From assembly GCF_006543045.1 (NCBI RefSeq), contig NZ_RBZW01000072.1, positions 2,605 to 66,604 on the forward strand: a stretch of DNA of 64,000 nucleotides. The letters run 5' to 3'. The position numbers were made by a program, and so were the translations under genes. The first letter of the stretch is position 1; each line of letters starts with the position of its first letter. The DNA is from Salinadaptatus halalkaliphilus (GTDB lineage: Archaea; Halobacteriota; Halobacteria; Halobacteriales; Natrialbaceae). The notes below the pieces were generated by a model, which had not been told where the DNA came from, ran no database searches, and saw nothing but the letters and a program-made list of their open reading frames with translations. Below, in pieces: positions 8,826 to 18,289 of the stretch.

Positions 8826-9371
8826 CTAGAGCAGTGAGTTGACTCGAGACTGGAGATGATCAAATGCATCCGTTGCGACATCGACAGTCGGTGCACCAGT
8901 AATAACCGCTTTGCCGTTCGCGAATAGCAAGATCACAGCAGTGTACTCTTCAGGGCGATAGACAAGTCCTGGGAACTGCTCTGGCTCGTATTCAGTGGAC
9001 TCAAGGCCAAGACCAATCGAGAGTGCGTTTAGGTTAACATCCATTCCAAGTTCTGCAGTACTGACGACGTTCTGGACTGAAAATCCAGTCTCCTCGGGAA
9101 TATCGATCCCGTTCAACGCAGACAGCTTATTCAAGAATACATCGTTTGATTCCTCGAGTTCGTCGAGACTCGAAGAACCAGTGATGATGTACTTCCCACT
9201 TCGATAAACAATGATCAGCGGCCCGTCTTCCTCTAACCGAACGTAGAGCCCGTGGTAATTTTCTGGATCGTGCTCCGTATACGGAACATCGAGATCGGCA
9301 CCGAGTTGTTCAACGTCTAACTCGAGGCCGAGCGTACCAGACCCAACAACGTTAGTGATTGTGACCATCAC
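8826..9371 (-). CDS. TATA-box-binding protein (TBP) paralogue
   Basis: A 181-residue protein made of the two direct repeats of archaeal TBP. Repeat 1 begins VTITNVVGSGTLGLELDVEQ and contains YIITGSSSLDEL. Repeat 2 begins FSVQNVVSTAELGMDVNLNA and contains the signature YEPEQFPGLVYRP and GKAVITGAPTVD. The length is that of a complete TBP, with no extra domain. TBP binds the TATA box and recruits TFB and RNA polymerase; haloarchaea often carry extra copies on plasmids. The ATG overlaps the helicase stop (codon at 9368 or 9371), making TBP the last gene of the methylase-helicase operon. Repeat 1 is more divergent than repeat 2, so promoter preference may be altered. No TFB gene is present in the window. 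Confidence 0.93.
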   Translation of the reverse strand: MMVTITNVVGSGTLGLELDVEQLGADLDVPYTEHDPENYHGLYVRLEEDGPLIIVYRSGKYIITGSSSLDELEESNDVFLNKLSALNGIDIPEETGFSVQNVVSTAELGMDVNLNALSIGLGLESTEYEPEQFPGLVYRPEEYTAVILLFANGKAVITGAPTVDVATDAFDHLQSRVNSLL

Positions 9372-12331
9372 TCCACCTCGCTGTCTGGAATGACGAACGC
9401 AGCGGACACTAAGTCTGGCTCTTCCGGTGTGACGTGTTTCTCCTCTTCAAGACGGTCCAACTCTGTATCGCGTTTCCGACGGAGTGATTCGAGCTCTCGT
9501 TTGGCGTTTCCGATCGGAGCAGACATATCTGTGCCCTCTTTATCGCGCTGTCGGTACGTCTCGAGTCGATCCTCCCACTCGCTGATTTCCTCCTCGAAGT
9601 ATCGTTCTGCATGCTGGCGCTTGATCGCTATTTCACGTTCACGCTCTTCACGGGCTTCGTCCGCAAACGATTCGACCTGAGTCCAGGCTTCCATCTGTGC
9701 CTCTTCATGCAGATCGTCTCCAATCGACGCCAGGGTCTCGAGACTTTGGATGGACGCCGTCTCTTCTGGCGGAAGTGTATCGGCTATTTCAGGGGTACTG
9801 GTAGTGACCTCGCCATCGGTAGTAACATACAGCGGAACAAGCTTCTCAGTGACTACATCACCTGCTCCTGAGACGTATCCTAACCGGTAAGTAAAGAGAA
9901 TCCCTGGTGCCGGCTCGTCTTCGGGAGCGACTTTTACAGCGACCTGTCCCTGTATACGGTCTGAGTTGAGACAGAATTCGATGAGCGACTGGACCAATGG
10001 ATGATCGAGCGCAATGAAGTCGACATCGTCCTTTTCCATCGCGATCTGTTTCGTAAAGGTTGCACTGTCGTACTGTCCTGCTACCTGATCACCGGACAGA
10101 ACGTCGGGAACGTCCAATTGGTAGACGTCGCCATCAGAGCGTGCAGGGCCGGGCCGAACGCCCTTGATTGTCCCGCTGAACTCGTCAAAGAACTCCCGAA
10201 CCAGAACCTCGATGTCGGCTTCGCTTACTTCGCCGTGTTGACTGCGTTCGATGACCTCGAGTACCTCGTCGTCCTCGTTGGAGAGGTCGAACCGATCTCG
10301 AATGAGGAACTCGTTCTCGACGGTTTCCAAGGCCTCTTTGCGCTCCTCTATCGTCGATTCGATGTCTGCCACAACCTCGTCTGTCGGTCTTCCTTCGGCA
10401 ATGGCGGCCATGATCGTCTCGTCCAGGTCAACGTCCTCTAAGACGCGCCCCATCACGTCGGAGCGCATCCCGAGATCGGATTCGATCTGGTTTGTCTTCT
10501 CAACGAGGAGATTGAGAATCTCGCTCTCGCGAGTGTTTTTGAAGAAGAGATTCCGAATCTCGACCGTGTGTTCCTGCCCGTATCGGTGGAGCCGACCCAT
10601 ACGCTGGTCGATACGAATCGGGTTCCAGGGGAGATCGTAGTTCACCATAATGTGGGCGAACTGGAGATTGAGTCCTTCTTGAGCCGCGTCGGTCGCAAGC
10701 ATCAGGTTCGCTTCTTCCTCGAACTTCTCCATCTCCTTCCGACGTCTATCCTGGTCAAGGTCGCCGTATACCTGTGCAATGTCGTGTTCAGGAAACACCT
10801 GATCGCGAAGGTACTCGAGCGTGTCCGTATACTCCGTGAAAATGAGGATTTTCTCGTTTGGATCCTCCTGCAGGATCCGGTCGACGAACTGGCGAAGCAG
10901 TTGGGCCTTGGAGTCGGTCTCGATGTCTTTTGCCTGCTGCCAGAGCTGTTTGACACGGTCGAGTTCAGCTTGCATCTGCGAACGGTTCAGCGTGACTGTG
11001 ACCGTCTCGAGAGCCTCCTCAACCTGAGTTCGTTCGTCCTCGGTCAGCGTCTCCGGTTCGGTGCTGTAGCGGGGAATGAGTTCTTGGACATCGTCGGGGA
11101 GATCCTCGGCTATTGCATCGTTCTGGATCGCCCGCAGACGGTTTTCGAGAGATTTTCTGATAGCATGGACGCTCGAGACCAGCCGCTTTTGGTAGATAAC
11201 CATCGTGAAACCGGCGGCTTGGTTCTCTTCCTGCTGCGCCAGGTTGTAGTATTCGCGGATGTACTCAGTGACATCGTCGTAGAGCTGTTGCTCTGCATCG
11301 GACATCTCGACGCCTAGGGCCTCGATATTCTTCTCAGGGAACATCCGCGTTCCGTCGGTGTCGTACATCTCGTCTTTCAGCCGGCGGATCATCAACTCCT
11401 CAAGGCCGTCGGGATGGATCTGAGACTCGTGGCTGAACCGGTAGGGATCGAGCAGACTCACAAGGAAGTAGAACTGGTCGGATTTTCCCTTGTGGGGCGT
11501 TCCAGTCATCAACAGAAGTGAATCGGAGTTATCGGCGACCGCTTCACCGACCAGATATCGCTGCGTTCGTTCGATGGAATCGTCACTCGAGCGCCGCGCC
11601 GTCAAGTGGTGGGCCTCGTCGAAGACGGCAACGTCCCACTCCGGCTCGAGATTCTTGAGTGCATCGAGCACGGAAACTCTGTCATCGTCGGGATTGTCTG
11701 TCGTCTGCTTCGCGAAGTCGATCGAGGTGATGATGAAATCTTCCTGTTCCCAGACGTTCTGGTTCGGGTGGGACTGGCGATATGTCTCGACGGTCTCGCG
11801 GTCGTAGATGACGAAGTTTCGGTCAAACTTCTCGCGCATTTCCTCTTGCCACTGGACAGTCAGCGGCGCAGGCGCGACGATAAGGACGCGATCGGCACGG
11901 CCTCGAGCGATAAGCTCCTCGATGACCATACCTGCCTCGATGGTCTTCCCAAGCCCGACCTCGTCGCCGATGAGATACCGCTGGTCGTAGGAGTTCAAGA
12001 TTTCGTAGGCTGCCTTGACTTGGTACGGCTCGATCTCGATTCGGTTGTTCGTCAGCGAGAGGAAGCGGTCGTACCGGTACGCGAGATCGAGTTGAATCGC
12101 TCGCTCCCGAAGGTCGTAGTGGAGCGGTGCGTCGGATTGGCCGGCTGCGAGACGGTCGACGACCGAATCGAGTTTCTCGATGTGGGGAAGGCCGCTGGGG
12201 AGTTTGCGGAGCTGTCCCTCCGACGTGTAGACGTGGAGGAGGTGACCGCAGTTGGGCCGTTCCTCGATTTTCGTGATTTCTCCACGTCCGCCGGCGAACT
12301 TGACGTGGTCGCCGACCTCAAAGTCAGTCAT
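9368..12331 (-). CDS. SNF2-family helicase/translocase, DrmD-like
   Basis: About 987 residues from ATG 12331. The N-terminus (VGDHVKFAGGRGEITKIEER) is a small SH3-like module. The helicase core shows YLIGDEVGLGKTIEAGMVIE (Walker A), VLIVAPAPLTVQWQEEM, AVFDEAHHLTARR (DEAH), LLMTGTPHKGKSDQF, ILIFTEYTDTLEYLR and the arginine-finger region IDQRMGRLHRYGQEHTV. The C-terminal 350 residues include a charged coiled coil. It resembles the DISARM helicase DrmD and similar translocases working with methyltransferases. It overlaps the methylase stop by 8 bases and the TBP start by 4. An upstream in-frame ATG at 12364 is unlikely because it lies deeper within the methylase gene. No DrmA, DrmB or DrmC is present. 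Confidence 0.88.
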   Translation of the reverse strand: MTDFEVGDHVKFAGGRGEITKIEERPNCGHLLHVYTSEGQLRKLPSGLPHIEKLDSVVDRLAAGQSDAPLHYDLRERAIQLDLAYRYDRFLSLTNNRIEIEPYQVKAAYEILNSYDQRYLIGDEVGLGKTIEAGMVIEELIARGRADRVLIVAPAPLTVQWQEEMREKFDRNFVIYDRETVETYRQSHPNQNVWEQEDFIITSIDFAKQTTDNPDDDRVSVLDALKNLEPEWDVAVFDEAHHLTARRSSDDSIERTQRYLVGEAVADNSDSLLLMTGTPHKGKSDQFYFLVSLLDPYRFSHESQIHPDGLEELMIRRLKDEMYDTDGTRMFPEKNIEALGVEMSDAEQQLYDDVTEYIREYYNLAQQEENQAAGFTMVIYQKRLVSSVHAIRKSLENRLRAIQNDAIAEDLPDDVQELIPRYSTEPETLTEDERTQVEEALETVTVTLNRSQMQAELDRVKQLWQQAKDIETDSKAQLLRQFVDRILQEDPNEKILIFTEYTDTLEYLRDQVFPEHDIAQVYGDLDQDRRRKEMEKFEEEANLMLATDAAQEGLNLQFAHIMVNYDLPWNPIRIDQRMGRLHRYGQEHTVEIRNLFFKNTRESEILNLLVEKTNQIESDLGMRSDVMGRVLEDVDLDETIMAAIAEGRPTDEVVADIESTIEERKEALETVENEFLIRDRFDLSNEDDEVLEVIERSQHGEVSEADIEVLVREFFDEFSGTIKGVRPGPARSDGDVYQLDVPDVLSGDQVAGQYDSATFTKQIAMEKDDVDFIALDHPLVQSLIEFCLNSDRIQGQVAVKVAPEDEPAPGILFTYRLGYVSGAGDVVTEKLVPLYVTTDGEVTTSTPEIADTLPPEETASIQSLETLASIGDDLHEEAQMEAWTQVESFADEAREEREREIAIKRQHAERYFEEEISEWEDRLETYRQRDKEGTDMSAPIGNAKRELESLRRKRDTELDRLEEEKHVTPEEPDLVSAAFVIPDSEVE

Positions 12332-15300
12332 TCTGAGCCGTAGACTCCACAATCTCGATTTCATCCTCTGTTAATCCATAGAGTTCATAGACGATTTCGT
12401 CGATAAGATGTTCAGTCATAGCGATCTTATTGTCAATTTCATCTGCGCGTTCTTTCGTCTTAGTGTAACGTCGAAGATCGTCTTTGATGCTCTCAGGGTC
12501 GGGGAGAACAATTGCCTTCAATCGGTCAATCGGTGAATTGGTCTTCGTGGCATTCTCACGGAAACCACCGAACCCATCAGCCTCCTCAACAGCAACAGGA
12601 ACGAATGCTTCTATAAGTGCAGCTTGGTTCTCTGAGAGATCAGTAAGAGAAAATGCCTCAAAATATCCCGTTTCAGTGTATCCCCATTGATCAGTCTCAT
12701 GTCCCTCTTCATTTTCCGGTTTGTAACGAGCGCTTGCATAAATTGTGACTCTATGCCCTTTGCGCTCAGTTCTGACATTACCAACTCGTAACTTCTCGTA
12801 CTGCTCTGTGGTTGCATTGAGGATCTCGGGGTTATTTGGCTGAAAGAGCCCGATATCAGGGATATTTTCGCCTTCTTGATAATTACCGATATAATCTAAC
12901 AGATTGGTGTTATAATCTTGACATTTCTGGTTGTATTCTAACATTCGATTAGACAATTCAGATAAAAACTCACGGATAACACCATTGGAATCCCCAGTTT
13001 CGGGCTTCGCCCCTCCCGCAAGGTATTCTTCATATTCATTAAGAAGTGACTCTACAGAGTCATTAGAACTTGAAGAAGCCTCATCTGGCGTAACTAGAGG
13101 GATTGGAAGACTCTTCACGTACTCATTTTTATATCGATGATAGCCACCTCTGACACTGGGACTATTCATCTTGAAGAGTACTTCAATAAGTGTCGAATTC
13201 AGCAAAGACAGGAGATAAAAGTCCTCTGAAGGAATCATAAACACCGTACAGTCTATATAATCACCTCTTGTATCAATGGCAAATCTGGAATGCTTTGCTA
13301 TGTCTGGGTAAATTATCTTGCGTTCAGAGAAGATGCCTGTGTATTCTTGTTGTGGTTGTTGCAACTCATACCATTCTTCATTAGTTGCGGTGCCCTCCAG
13401 TTTCTCTTTGTACTGGCTCAGGTAAGATTTTATTGCGGGATACTCATCAATATCCACTCCTGAGTGACAATATATGATATACTGTTGATTGTGGTCAACA
13501 TGGTGCCGAGAAATGTCAGTACCTTTGATGTACGGCTTAATGAGTTGGGAAGACCTTTCATCGGAACCAACAAGCTCATTTTTTTGTTCTTCACTTATTA
13601 AAAAAGCTTCATTAAGGCCAGTTACTACACCGCGTCCCATCCCATCAGTAATACTGGTGTCGCAAGTTCCTTGTATGTACTCTGAAAGGCTTGAGAACTT
13701 TTCTTTAAGTTCCTGGCTAATGTTGGCAACTCCTGGGTTTGTGACGGTCCAGTCATCTCCTTTGAAAAGTTCAGCAGGAATTTCTGCCTTGTTCTCAGTG
13801 ATCTCCACTGGGAGCGACTCAAATTCTAAATTGTTGATTCTGGTAACAGATACACTATTTTCAAGAGATTGATTGACGTCAACAGTTAGTATACAAGGGT
13901 ATGCAGTTGCCCCTTCAAACACCTCCAAATCGCCGAAATCAACAATCTGTTCTATTTGATGGTCATCTAGCACACCCCGTATTTTTTGACCATACTTTGA
14001 TTTGATCCACTTGTTGGAGACGACGACTCCGTATCGTTGAGACGTCAATTCAAGGCTACGCTCAACAAAATACCCATAGAGGTCAACCCGAGTATCGTGT
14101 ACGTCGTAATTTGAGGCGAGGAACGGTTTCAAAGGCTTAATTTGTTCCATACGGACGTATGGCGGATTTCCAATAACGGCATCAAATCCAGGGTCATCAA
14201 CTCCTGAACCGTCTTCATCGTAGAACACTTCGGGGTATTCTAACTTCCAGTGGAAATAATCATTATCCTCTGACCACTTTTGAGCATCTGCAAACCACTG
14301 CATTTGTTCAATCTGTTCCCACTGGTCATCATCTTCCAACGCTGCTGCCATCTGCTCATAGGCATCGCCCGGGAGATTGTCCAATCCAAACTCCTCGGCA
14401 GTGTGAACGTTTGTCATCGCCTCGAGCCGCTGGCGAAGCTTGTTCCGCTCGAACTCGTCGTACTTGGCCTCCATCTCCTTGACGTCGGCGAGATCCTGAT
14501 TCTCGATGGCGATGAAGTCCTGATAGATTCGCATCAACTGCTCGATAGTCCCCTTTCGAGCTACACCGAAGTCAGCGAGCGTTGCGTTCTGTCCGTCGCC
14601 ACCAGCATCGGATTCCAGTTCCTCGATTTCCTCGATGTCGCTCCCGACAAGCGAATTCCCGGTCTTCAGGTGGTGGTCAAGGAACGCAAGCGGTTGTTCG
14701 GCTGCGAGCGTCCGAAGCCATAGAGACACCTTCGCCAGTTCCACAGCAAGCGGATTCAGGTCGACACCGTAGATACAGCGCTGGGCGACCTGCCGACGGG
14801 CCCAGTTGATATCGTGGTCCTCGTCAACCGTCTCGATACCCTGCTGTGCGGCCTGCCGCTCCTGTGCGTCGATGATTTCACGTGCCAAGTAGTCGATAGC
14901 GCTTGTCAGGAAGTGGCCACTTCCCATCGCAGGGTCGAGGATTTTGAGGTCGAACACCTCCTCAGCAAACTCCTCAGCGAATCCTCCTTCATCGAACGCA
15001 CTTTGGCCAACGAGACTACTCCGGATATCGTCGACGAGCGGGCCGAGCGTCTCCTCGACGATGTACTCGACGACGTACTCCGGCGTGTAGTACGACCCCG
15101 TCGCCTTCCGTTCACCTGAGCCGGTCGAAAGGTGGACTTCTCCCTCTTCGACGATCACCTCATCACCCTCGCCTGCGCTGACGTACTCACCGTCTTCGAG
15201 TGCTAGTGGTTCGTCGGCGATGTCGAGTTGATATTCGAGAAGCCCCTCGTAGATGCTCCCGAGGTGGCGAACATCCAGCGACGAGTAATCGACGAAGATC

Positions 15301-16544
15301 TTCCCTTCGCCGTTGCCGTTCTGACTCCGGGTGAGCAGTTCAATGACCTCGGCGAGGTAGGCGTCCCCCACCTGGTGATTCGCGATGAACTGGGCTTCGG
15401 CACTATCGTCCTCGTCGGGATCAGTTCTGAACAGTCCGCCGTTGTACGCCGGGATGTAGAGATCCTCTTCAGGGATGCCTCGCGATTTGCTCCCCTGGTC
15501 GATCAGCTTGAAGAGTTCGTCCAGTCGGTCCCAGAGGTTGTCTTGCCAGTCGCGATACTTCGGATTCGGACTGTCTAATTCCTCTGCTACCTCCTGCTTG
15601 AGTGTATTCAGACTGTAGGATTCCTCGTAGATCTCGTTGTTCGTGTCGAGCAGGTCACGCCCCTCACTCTCGGCGTAGAGCACGAATATGAGCCGGTAGA
15701 GGTAGATGAGGGAGCTGTCGTGAATGAGGTCGAGATCGTCTTCGGAGAGGTCGTTGTCCGGGTACTGCATGAACCCCTCGGAGAGGACCTTGATTGCCTC
15801 GTAGATGTTATCCTGGAGGTCCTCTCCCAACTCCTGGGCGAAGACGTTGGACTCGTCGTAGACGTCGTCGAGGAAACACTCGCCGCTGGAATCCTCGAGG
15901 AATGCGCCGTGTCTGAAGAAGAGGTAGAAGTATTTGAAGTCCTCAAGATTACCCTTTTCGAGGACGGTCGGCAGGTCAATCTCGTAGTAGGAGTCGAGCC
16001 GGTGGCTCGTTGGACCGTAGTAGAGCCGCCACTTCTTCCCGTCGGTGAGGACTGCCCACCGCGCCGGCGTCTCTTGGAGATAGACGTGAATCTGGTAGCT
16101 CGGGTTCTCGAAGTCCCGTTCGTGTTCGCCACTCCCACGGGTATCGAGTGGACGGCCCCAGCGCTTGGCGTCCGCGACGGCGACCGCGTCCTTGTAGAAA
16201 TCGCCACCTTCCTCGCGGCGCTCGAACGCACCACGTGCAGCGTCATCAGACTCGAAGAAACCGTAGTCAGGGCGGCGCTGCGTCCGGCTGGTACTCTCCT
16301 CAACTTCGAAGGGAACCCCAAGCTTCCGGAACATTGGCCGGATGAACTTCTCCTCGAGCTGAGATTCGTTTCGCTTGGGAGCCGTCTCTTTCTCGCGCTT
16401 CCACAACTCCATGATGTCGTCCTTCGCCTCGCGGAGCTCCTCCTTGCTGAGTTCGTCCCATGCTTCCGTTTCGGGGAGATGTTCGTTGAGGTAGTGGTTC
16501 GAGAACAGGTCGCGATTCGTTCGGTAGGAAAGTGCTGTCTGCAT
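12324..16544 (-). CDS. fused PD-(D/E)XK nuclease and N6-adenine methyltransferase (type IIG/Eco57I-like)
   Basis: A 1406-residue protein. Residues 80-140 contain RRPDYGFF and AVAVADAKRWGRPLD, the D...DxK pattern of a PD-(D/E)XK nuclease. The methyltransferase core has motif I LDPAMGSGHFLTSAI near residue 545, IYGVDLNPLAVELAKVSLWL, the Eco57I-type FLDHHLKTGNSLVGSDI, and catalytic NPPYVRM near 800. The C-terminal third is the target-recognition region, followed by a helical end. It should recognise, methylate and possibly cut DNA, with the downstream SNF2 helicase as translocase. Its start lies 3 bases after the small upstream gene. The part encoding the recognition domain (about 12,360-14,290) is visibly more AT-rich than the nuclease/methylase half, suggesting exchange of specificity. 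Confidence 0.87.
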   Translation of the reverse strand: MQTALSYRTNRDLFSNHYLNEHLPETEAWDELSKEELREAKDDIMELWKREKETAPKRNESQLEEKFIRPMFRKLGVPFEVEESTSRTQRRPDYGFFESDDAARGAFERREEGGDFYKDAVAVADAKRWGRPLDTRGSGEHERDFENPSYQIHVYLQETPARWAVLTDGKKWRLYYGPTSHRLDSYYEIDLPTVLEKGNLEDFKYFYLFFRHGAFLEDSSGECFLDDVYDESNVFAQELGEDLQDNIYEAIKVLSEGFMQYPDNDLSEDDLDLIHDSSLIYLYRLIFVLYAESEGRDLLDTNNEIYEESYSLNTLKQEVAEELDSPNPKYRDWQDNLWDRLDELFKLIDQGSKSRGIPEEDLYIPAYNGGLFRTDPDEDDSAEAQFIANHQVGDAYLAEVIELLTRSQNGNGEGKIFVDYSSLDVRHLGSIYEGLLEYQLDIADEPLALEDGEYVSAGEGDEVIVEEGEVHLSTGSGERKATGSYYTPEYVVEYIVEETLGPLVDDIRSSLVGQSAFDEGGFAEEFAEEVFDLKILDPAMGSGHFLTSAIDYLAREIIDAQERQAAQQGIETVDEDHDINWARRQVAQRCIYGVDLNPLAVELAKVSLWLRTLAAEQPLAFLDHHLKTGNSLVGSDIEEIEELESDAGGDGQNATLADFGVARKGTIEQLMRIYQDFIAIENQDLADVKEMEAKYDEFERNKLRQRLEAMTNVHTAEEFGLDNLPGDAYEQMAAALEDDDQWEQIEQMQWFADAQKWSEDNDYFHWKLEYPEVFYDEDGSGVDDPGFDAVIGNPPYVRMEQIKPLKPFLASNYDVHDTRVDLYGYFVERSLELTSQRYGVVVSNKWIKSKYGQKIRGVLDDHQIEQIVDFGDLEVFEGATAYPCILTVDVNQSLENSVSVTRINNLEFESLPVEITENKAEIPAELFKGDDWTVTNPGVANISQELKEKFSSLSEYIQGTCDTSITDGMGRGVVTGLNEAFLISEEQKNELVGSDERSSQLIKPYIKGTDISRHHVDHNQQYIIYCHSGVDIDEYPAIKSYLSQYKEKLEGTATNEEWYELQQPQQEYTGIFSERKIIYPDIAKHSRFAIDTRGDYIDCTVFMIPSEDFYLLSLLNSTLIEVLFKMNSPSVRGGYHRYKNEYVKSLPIPLVTPDEASSSSNDSVESLLNEYEEYLAGGAKPETGDSNGVIREFLSELSNRMLEYNQKCQDYNTNLLDYIGNYQEGENIPDIGLFQPNNPEILNATTEQYEKLRVGNVRTERKGHRVTIYASARYKPENEEGHETDQWGYTETGYFEAFSLTDLSENQAALIEAFVPVAVEEADGFGGFRENATKTNSPIDRLKAIVLPDPESIKDDLRRYTKTKERADEIDNKIAMTEHLIDEIVYELYGLTEDEIEIVESTAQND

Positions 16545-16546
16545 GA

Positions 16547-16738
16547 TTACAGTGGAGTGACGATGAGGAACTGATCTGTGTCCTTGCTGTCGATGATAGC
16601 GTGAGCGATGTCTTTCGCGTCGGCAATGTCGACGTCGACGTCGTCGCCGATCTCGGCTTCGAGCTTCTCGAGCTCGGAGCCAGAGATATTCACTCGCCCG
16701 GAGTCACCTGCATTCCGAGCGATTGTCTTCCGGGTCAT
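16547..16738 (-). CDS. small AbrB-like protein heading the methylase-helicase operon
   Basis: A 63-residue protein whose stop is 3 bases from the methylase start. The stretch RVNISGSELEKLEAEIGDDV resembles the swapped-hairpin AbrB/MazE fold (strand, helix, GDxV turn). The C-terminus is short (DQFLIVTPL). The likely role is autorepression of the operon or a structural accessory function. No toxin lies next to it unless the operon products themselves are the toxic partner. A TATA-like box sits about 33 bases upstream. The family call is tentative. Confidence 0.6.
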   Translation of the reverse strand: MTRKTIARNAGDSGRVNISGSELEKLEAEIGDDVDVDIADAKDIAHAIIDSKDTDQFLIVTPL

Positions 16739-17503
16739 TTCAGATGCTATGACTGTTAGAGCCTTTCCATATAGTCTTTTCTTAGACTATTCCGTGTAGA
16801 TGTCTACCATCTGCGGCACCACGGTGTGTTATACTCGCCAGAAGTGACATAACTACTCTTATACCCGGACACGACATACAACGACGACATCGCACATGTG
16901 AAGTCAATACAATTTTGAAGCTATTGACGCTCTCCACGAGAGAGGTGCCGAAGACTACTCCAATCCGAACCACCCGCATGGCGAGCACGCTCGAGTACTT
17001 CTTATGGCCACGCAGAACTTCCATTAAACTGATACTCCCCCACGTCACGTACATGGCGATTGGTTGAACGAGGAACTGATCGCACTGATATAGATCTCGA
17101 TCCGGGGTAGGCCCCCCCCGAGAGGCATCACTATTTGTGTTCGTAGATTGGAGCGAATTTGCAGTCACTTGCGGGTTAATTTCGATAAGTTGAATAATTT
17201 CGCTACAGTAAAATTCGCTGTTTCTCACCGAGATCGGACGAACAGCCGGAATCCGCGAACGTTTTGACCGGCATTCGCAACGTATCCGAAGCTTCGAAGC
17301 CCCAGAATTTCGGATTTTGGCTTATGATATGTACCTCCCTTTCAGGTGATGTGAGGATAGATAGGCTCGTGTCCGGCGATTTTCGAACTCCCGTCGAGCA
17401 TATCGGGTAGAAAAATTTTCTGATTGGTGGAATTTTGCCTGAACCCCGAGTTCGCCATTAGAGGAATAGCTCGGAAACCCCAGTGCAGGTACCAGTAGGC
17501 TGT
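16739..17503. other. non-coding region with decayed coding fragment
   Basis: Bases 16767-16775 form a TATA-like box for the operon to the left. Around 16904-17090 a plus-strand frame reads FEAIDALHERGAEDYSNP then HGEHARVLLMATQNFH, an in-frame stop, and later DWLNEELIALI. This looks like a decayed gene of unknown family. The remaining 400 bases hold a C-run (17107-17115) and a small CGAAGCTTCG palindrome near 17288. I see no other gene. Confidence 0.45.
16767..16775 (-). promoter_or_regulatory. TATA-like box of the methylase-helicase-TBP operon
   Basis: On the minus strand ACTATATGG lies about 33 bases before the ATG at 16738. It is the only AT-rich box near the head of the operon, and all four genes then follow without a gap large enough for another promoter. 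Confidence 0.4.
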
Positions 17504-18289
17504 TCAGTCATTCTCGATGTAAGTAGCGAATGTCTCGGATCCTGCCCCAACATCATACCAGTCACTGATCGTGGAGTGGTATGGCTGCCAGAGGTGTCGT
17601 TCAGCCCTACGTACTCTGTTACCCCACTCGCTCTGTATCATCTGACTGAGCGTTTGATACTGCTTTGCAAGCATGTGGAGTATCAGAATGGGATCCATCG
17701 GCGGATGAGGTAGCCGAGGCTTATCCAATGGACTTGAACAATAATGCGGATTTGCGAACTGGATATGTCCTGACTCAAATTTTCCCCCATTCTGAAGATG
17801 TGAGACAGGCTTTCGCTCATCCTCATTGTTTCCCATATCAATATCAAAGTGATATCGACGAGCCACCCGATAATCGAACTCTGCGGCCTCAGCACTCCAA
17901 CAGCAAGGAGCCCCAAGGTGCCTATTCTCATCTCTACCACGCGCTTCTGTATCCTCCTGGGCCAACAATGTGAGATTGAGAGAGTACTCTTCAAAATCCC
18001 TATCTGCGACAGATATTTTGCCCCCAACAATCGCCTTCCCCATGTTCTCCTGGAAATCCCGTGCCTCTCCTGTATCAAAATCTTCCCCGCCGATATCTAA
18101 TACCCAATTCGGAGAAAGATCCAGAGTCCAATTGTTGGGTTCTTGACTCTTCATGGAGAAATAGGCAGTTGTGACGTATTCGCAATTTCGCTCGAAAGCC
18201 CCCGATTCATAATTTCGGAGGAAATCTAGTTCGGATAGCAGATGCTCATACAGCTGGTTAGCCTCGGGCAGTAGATCGTCAAATGACAC
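17504..18289 (-). CDS. unknown protein in the GHKL kinase/receiver operon
   Basis: A 261-residue soluble protein I cannot place firmly. It opens with a helical segment (LPEANQLYEHLLSELDFLRN). Near residues 150-205 it contains YRVARRYHFDID, KPVSHLQNGG and later RLPHPPMDPILILHMLA. This HFD...HLQ.GG...RLP pattern recalls DUF2290-like proteins, without certainty. The start overlaps the stop of the receiver-like gene by one base, so it is the third gene of the operon. It may be the effector or a scaffold for the kinase pair. Confidence 0.7.
   Translation of the reverse strand: MSFDDLLPEANQLYEHLLSELDFLRNYESGAFERNCEYVTTAYFSMKSQEPNNWTLDLSPNWVLDIGGEDFDTGEARDFQENMGKAIVGGKISVADRDFEEYSLNLTLLAQEDTEARGRDENRHLGAPCCWSAEAAEFDYRVARRYHFDIDMGNNEDERKPVSHLQNGGKFESGHIQFANPHYCSSPLDKPRLPHPPMDPILILHMLAKQYQTLSQMIQSEWGNRVRRAERHLWQPYHSTISDWYDVGAGSETFATYIEND

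Noticed and set aside
10568-12343. Long plus-strand open frames inside the SNF2 helicase gene
   Set aside because: They are antisense shadows of a GC-rich gene whose helicase motifs are unmistakable on the minus strand.
15720-16574. 284-codon plus-strand frame within the methylase gene
   Set aside because: Antisense shadow of the nuclease/N-terminal region; no family resemblance and unusual amino-acid use.
9368-16738. A complete DISARM or BREX locus
   Set aside because: Only the helicase and methylase types are present; DrmA, DrmB, DrmC, PglZ, BrxC/PglY and BrxL-like genes are not visible anywhere in the window.
16782-17228. 148-codon minus-strand frame
   Set aside because: Cys/Met/Val-rich and not acidic; the opposite strand has the better, though decayed, coding signal.
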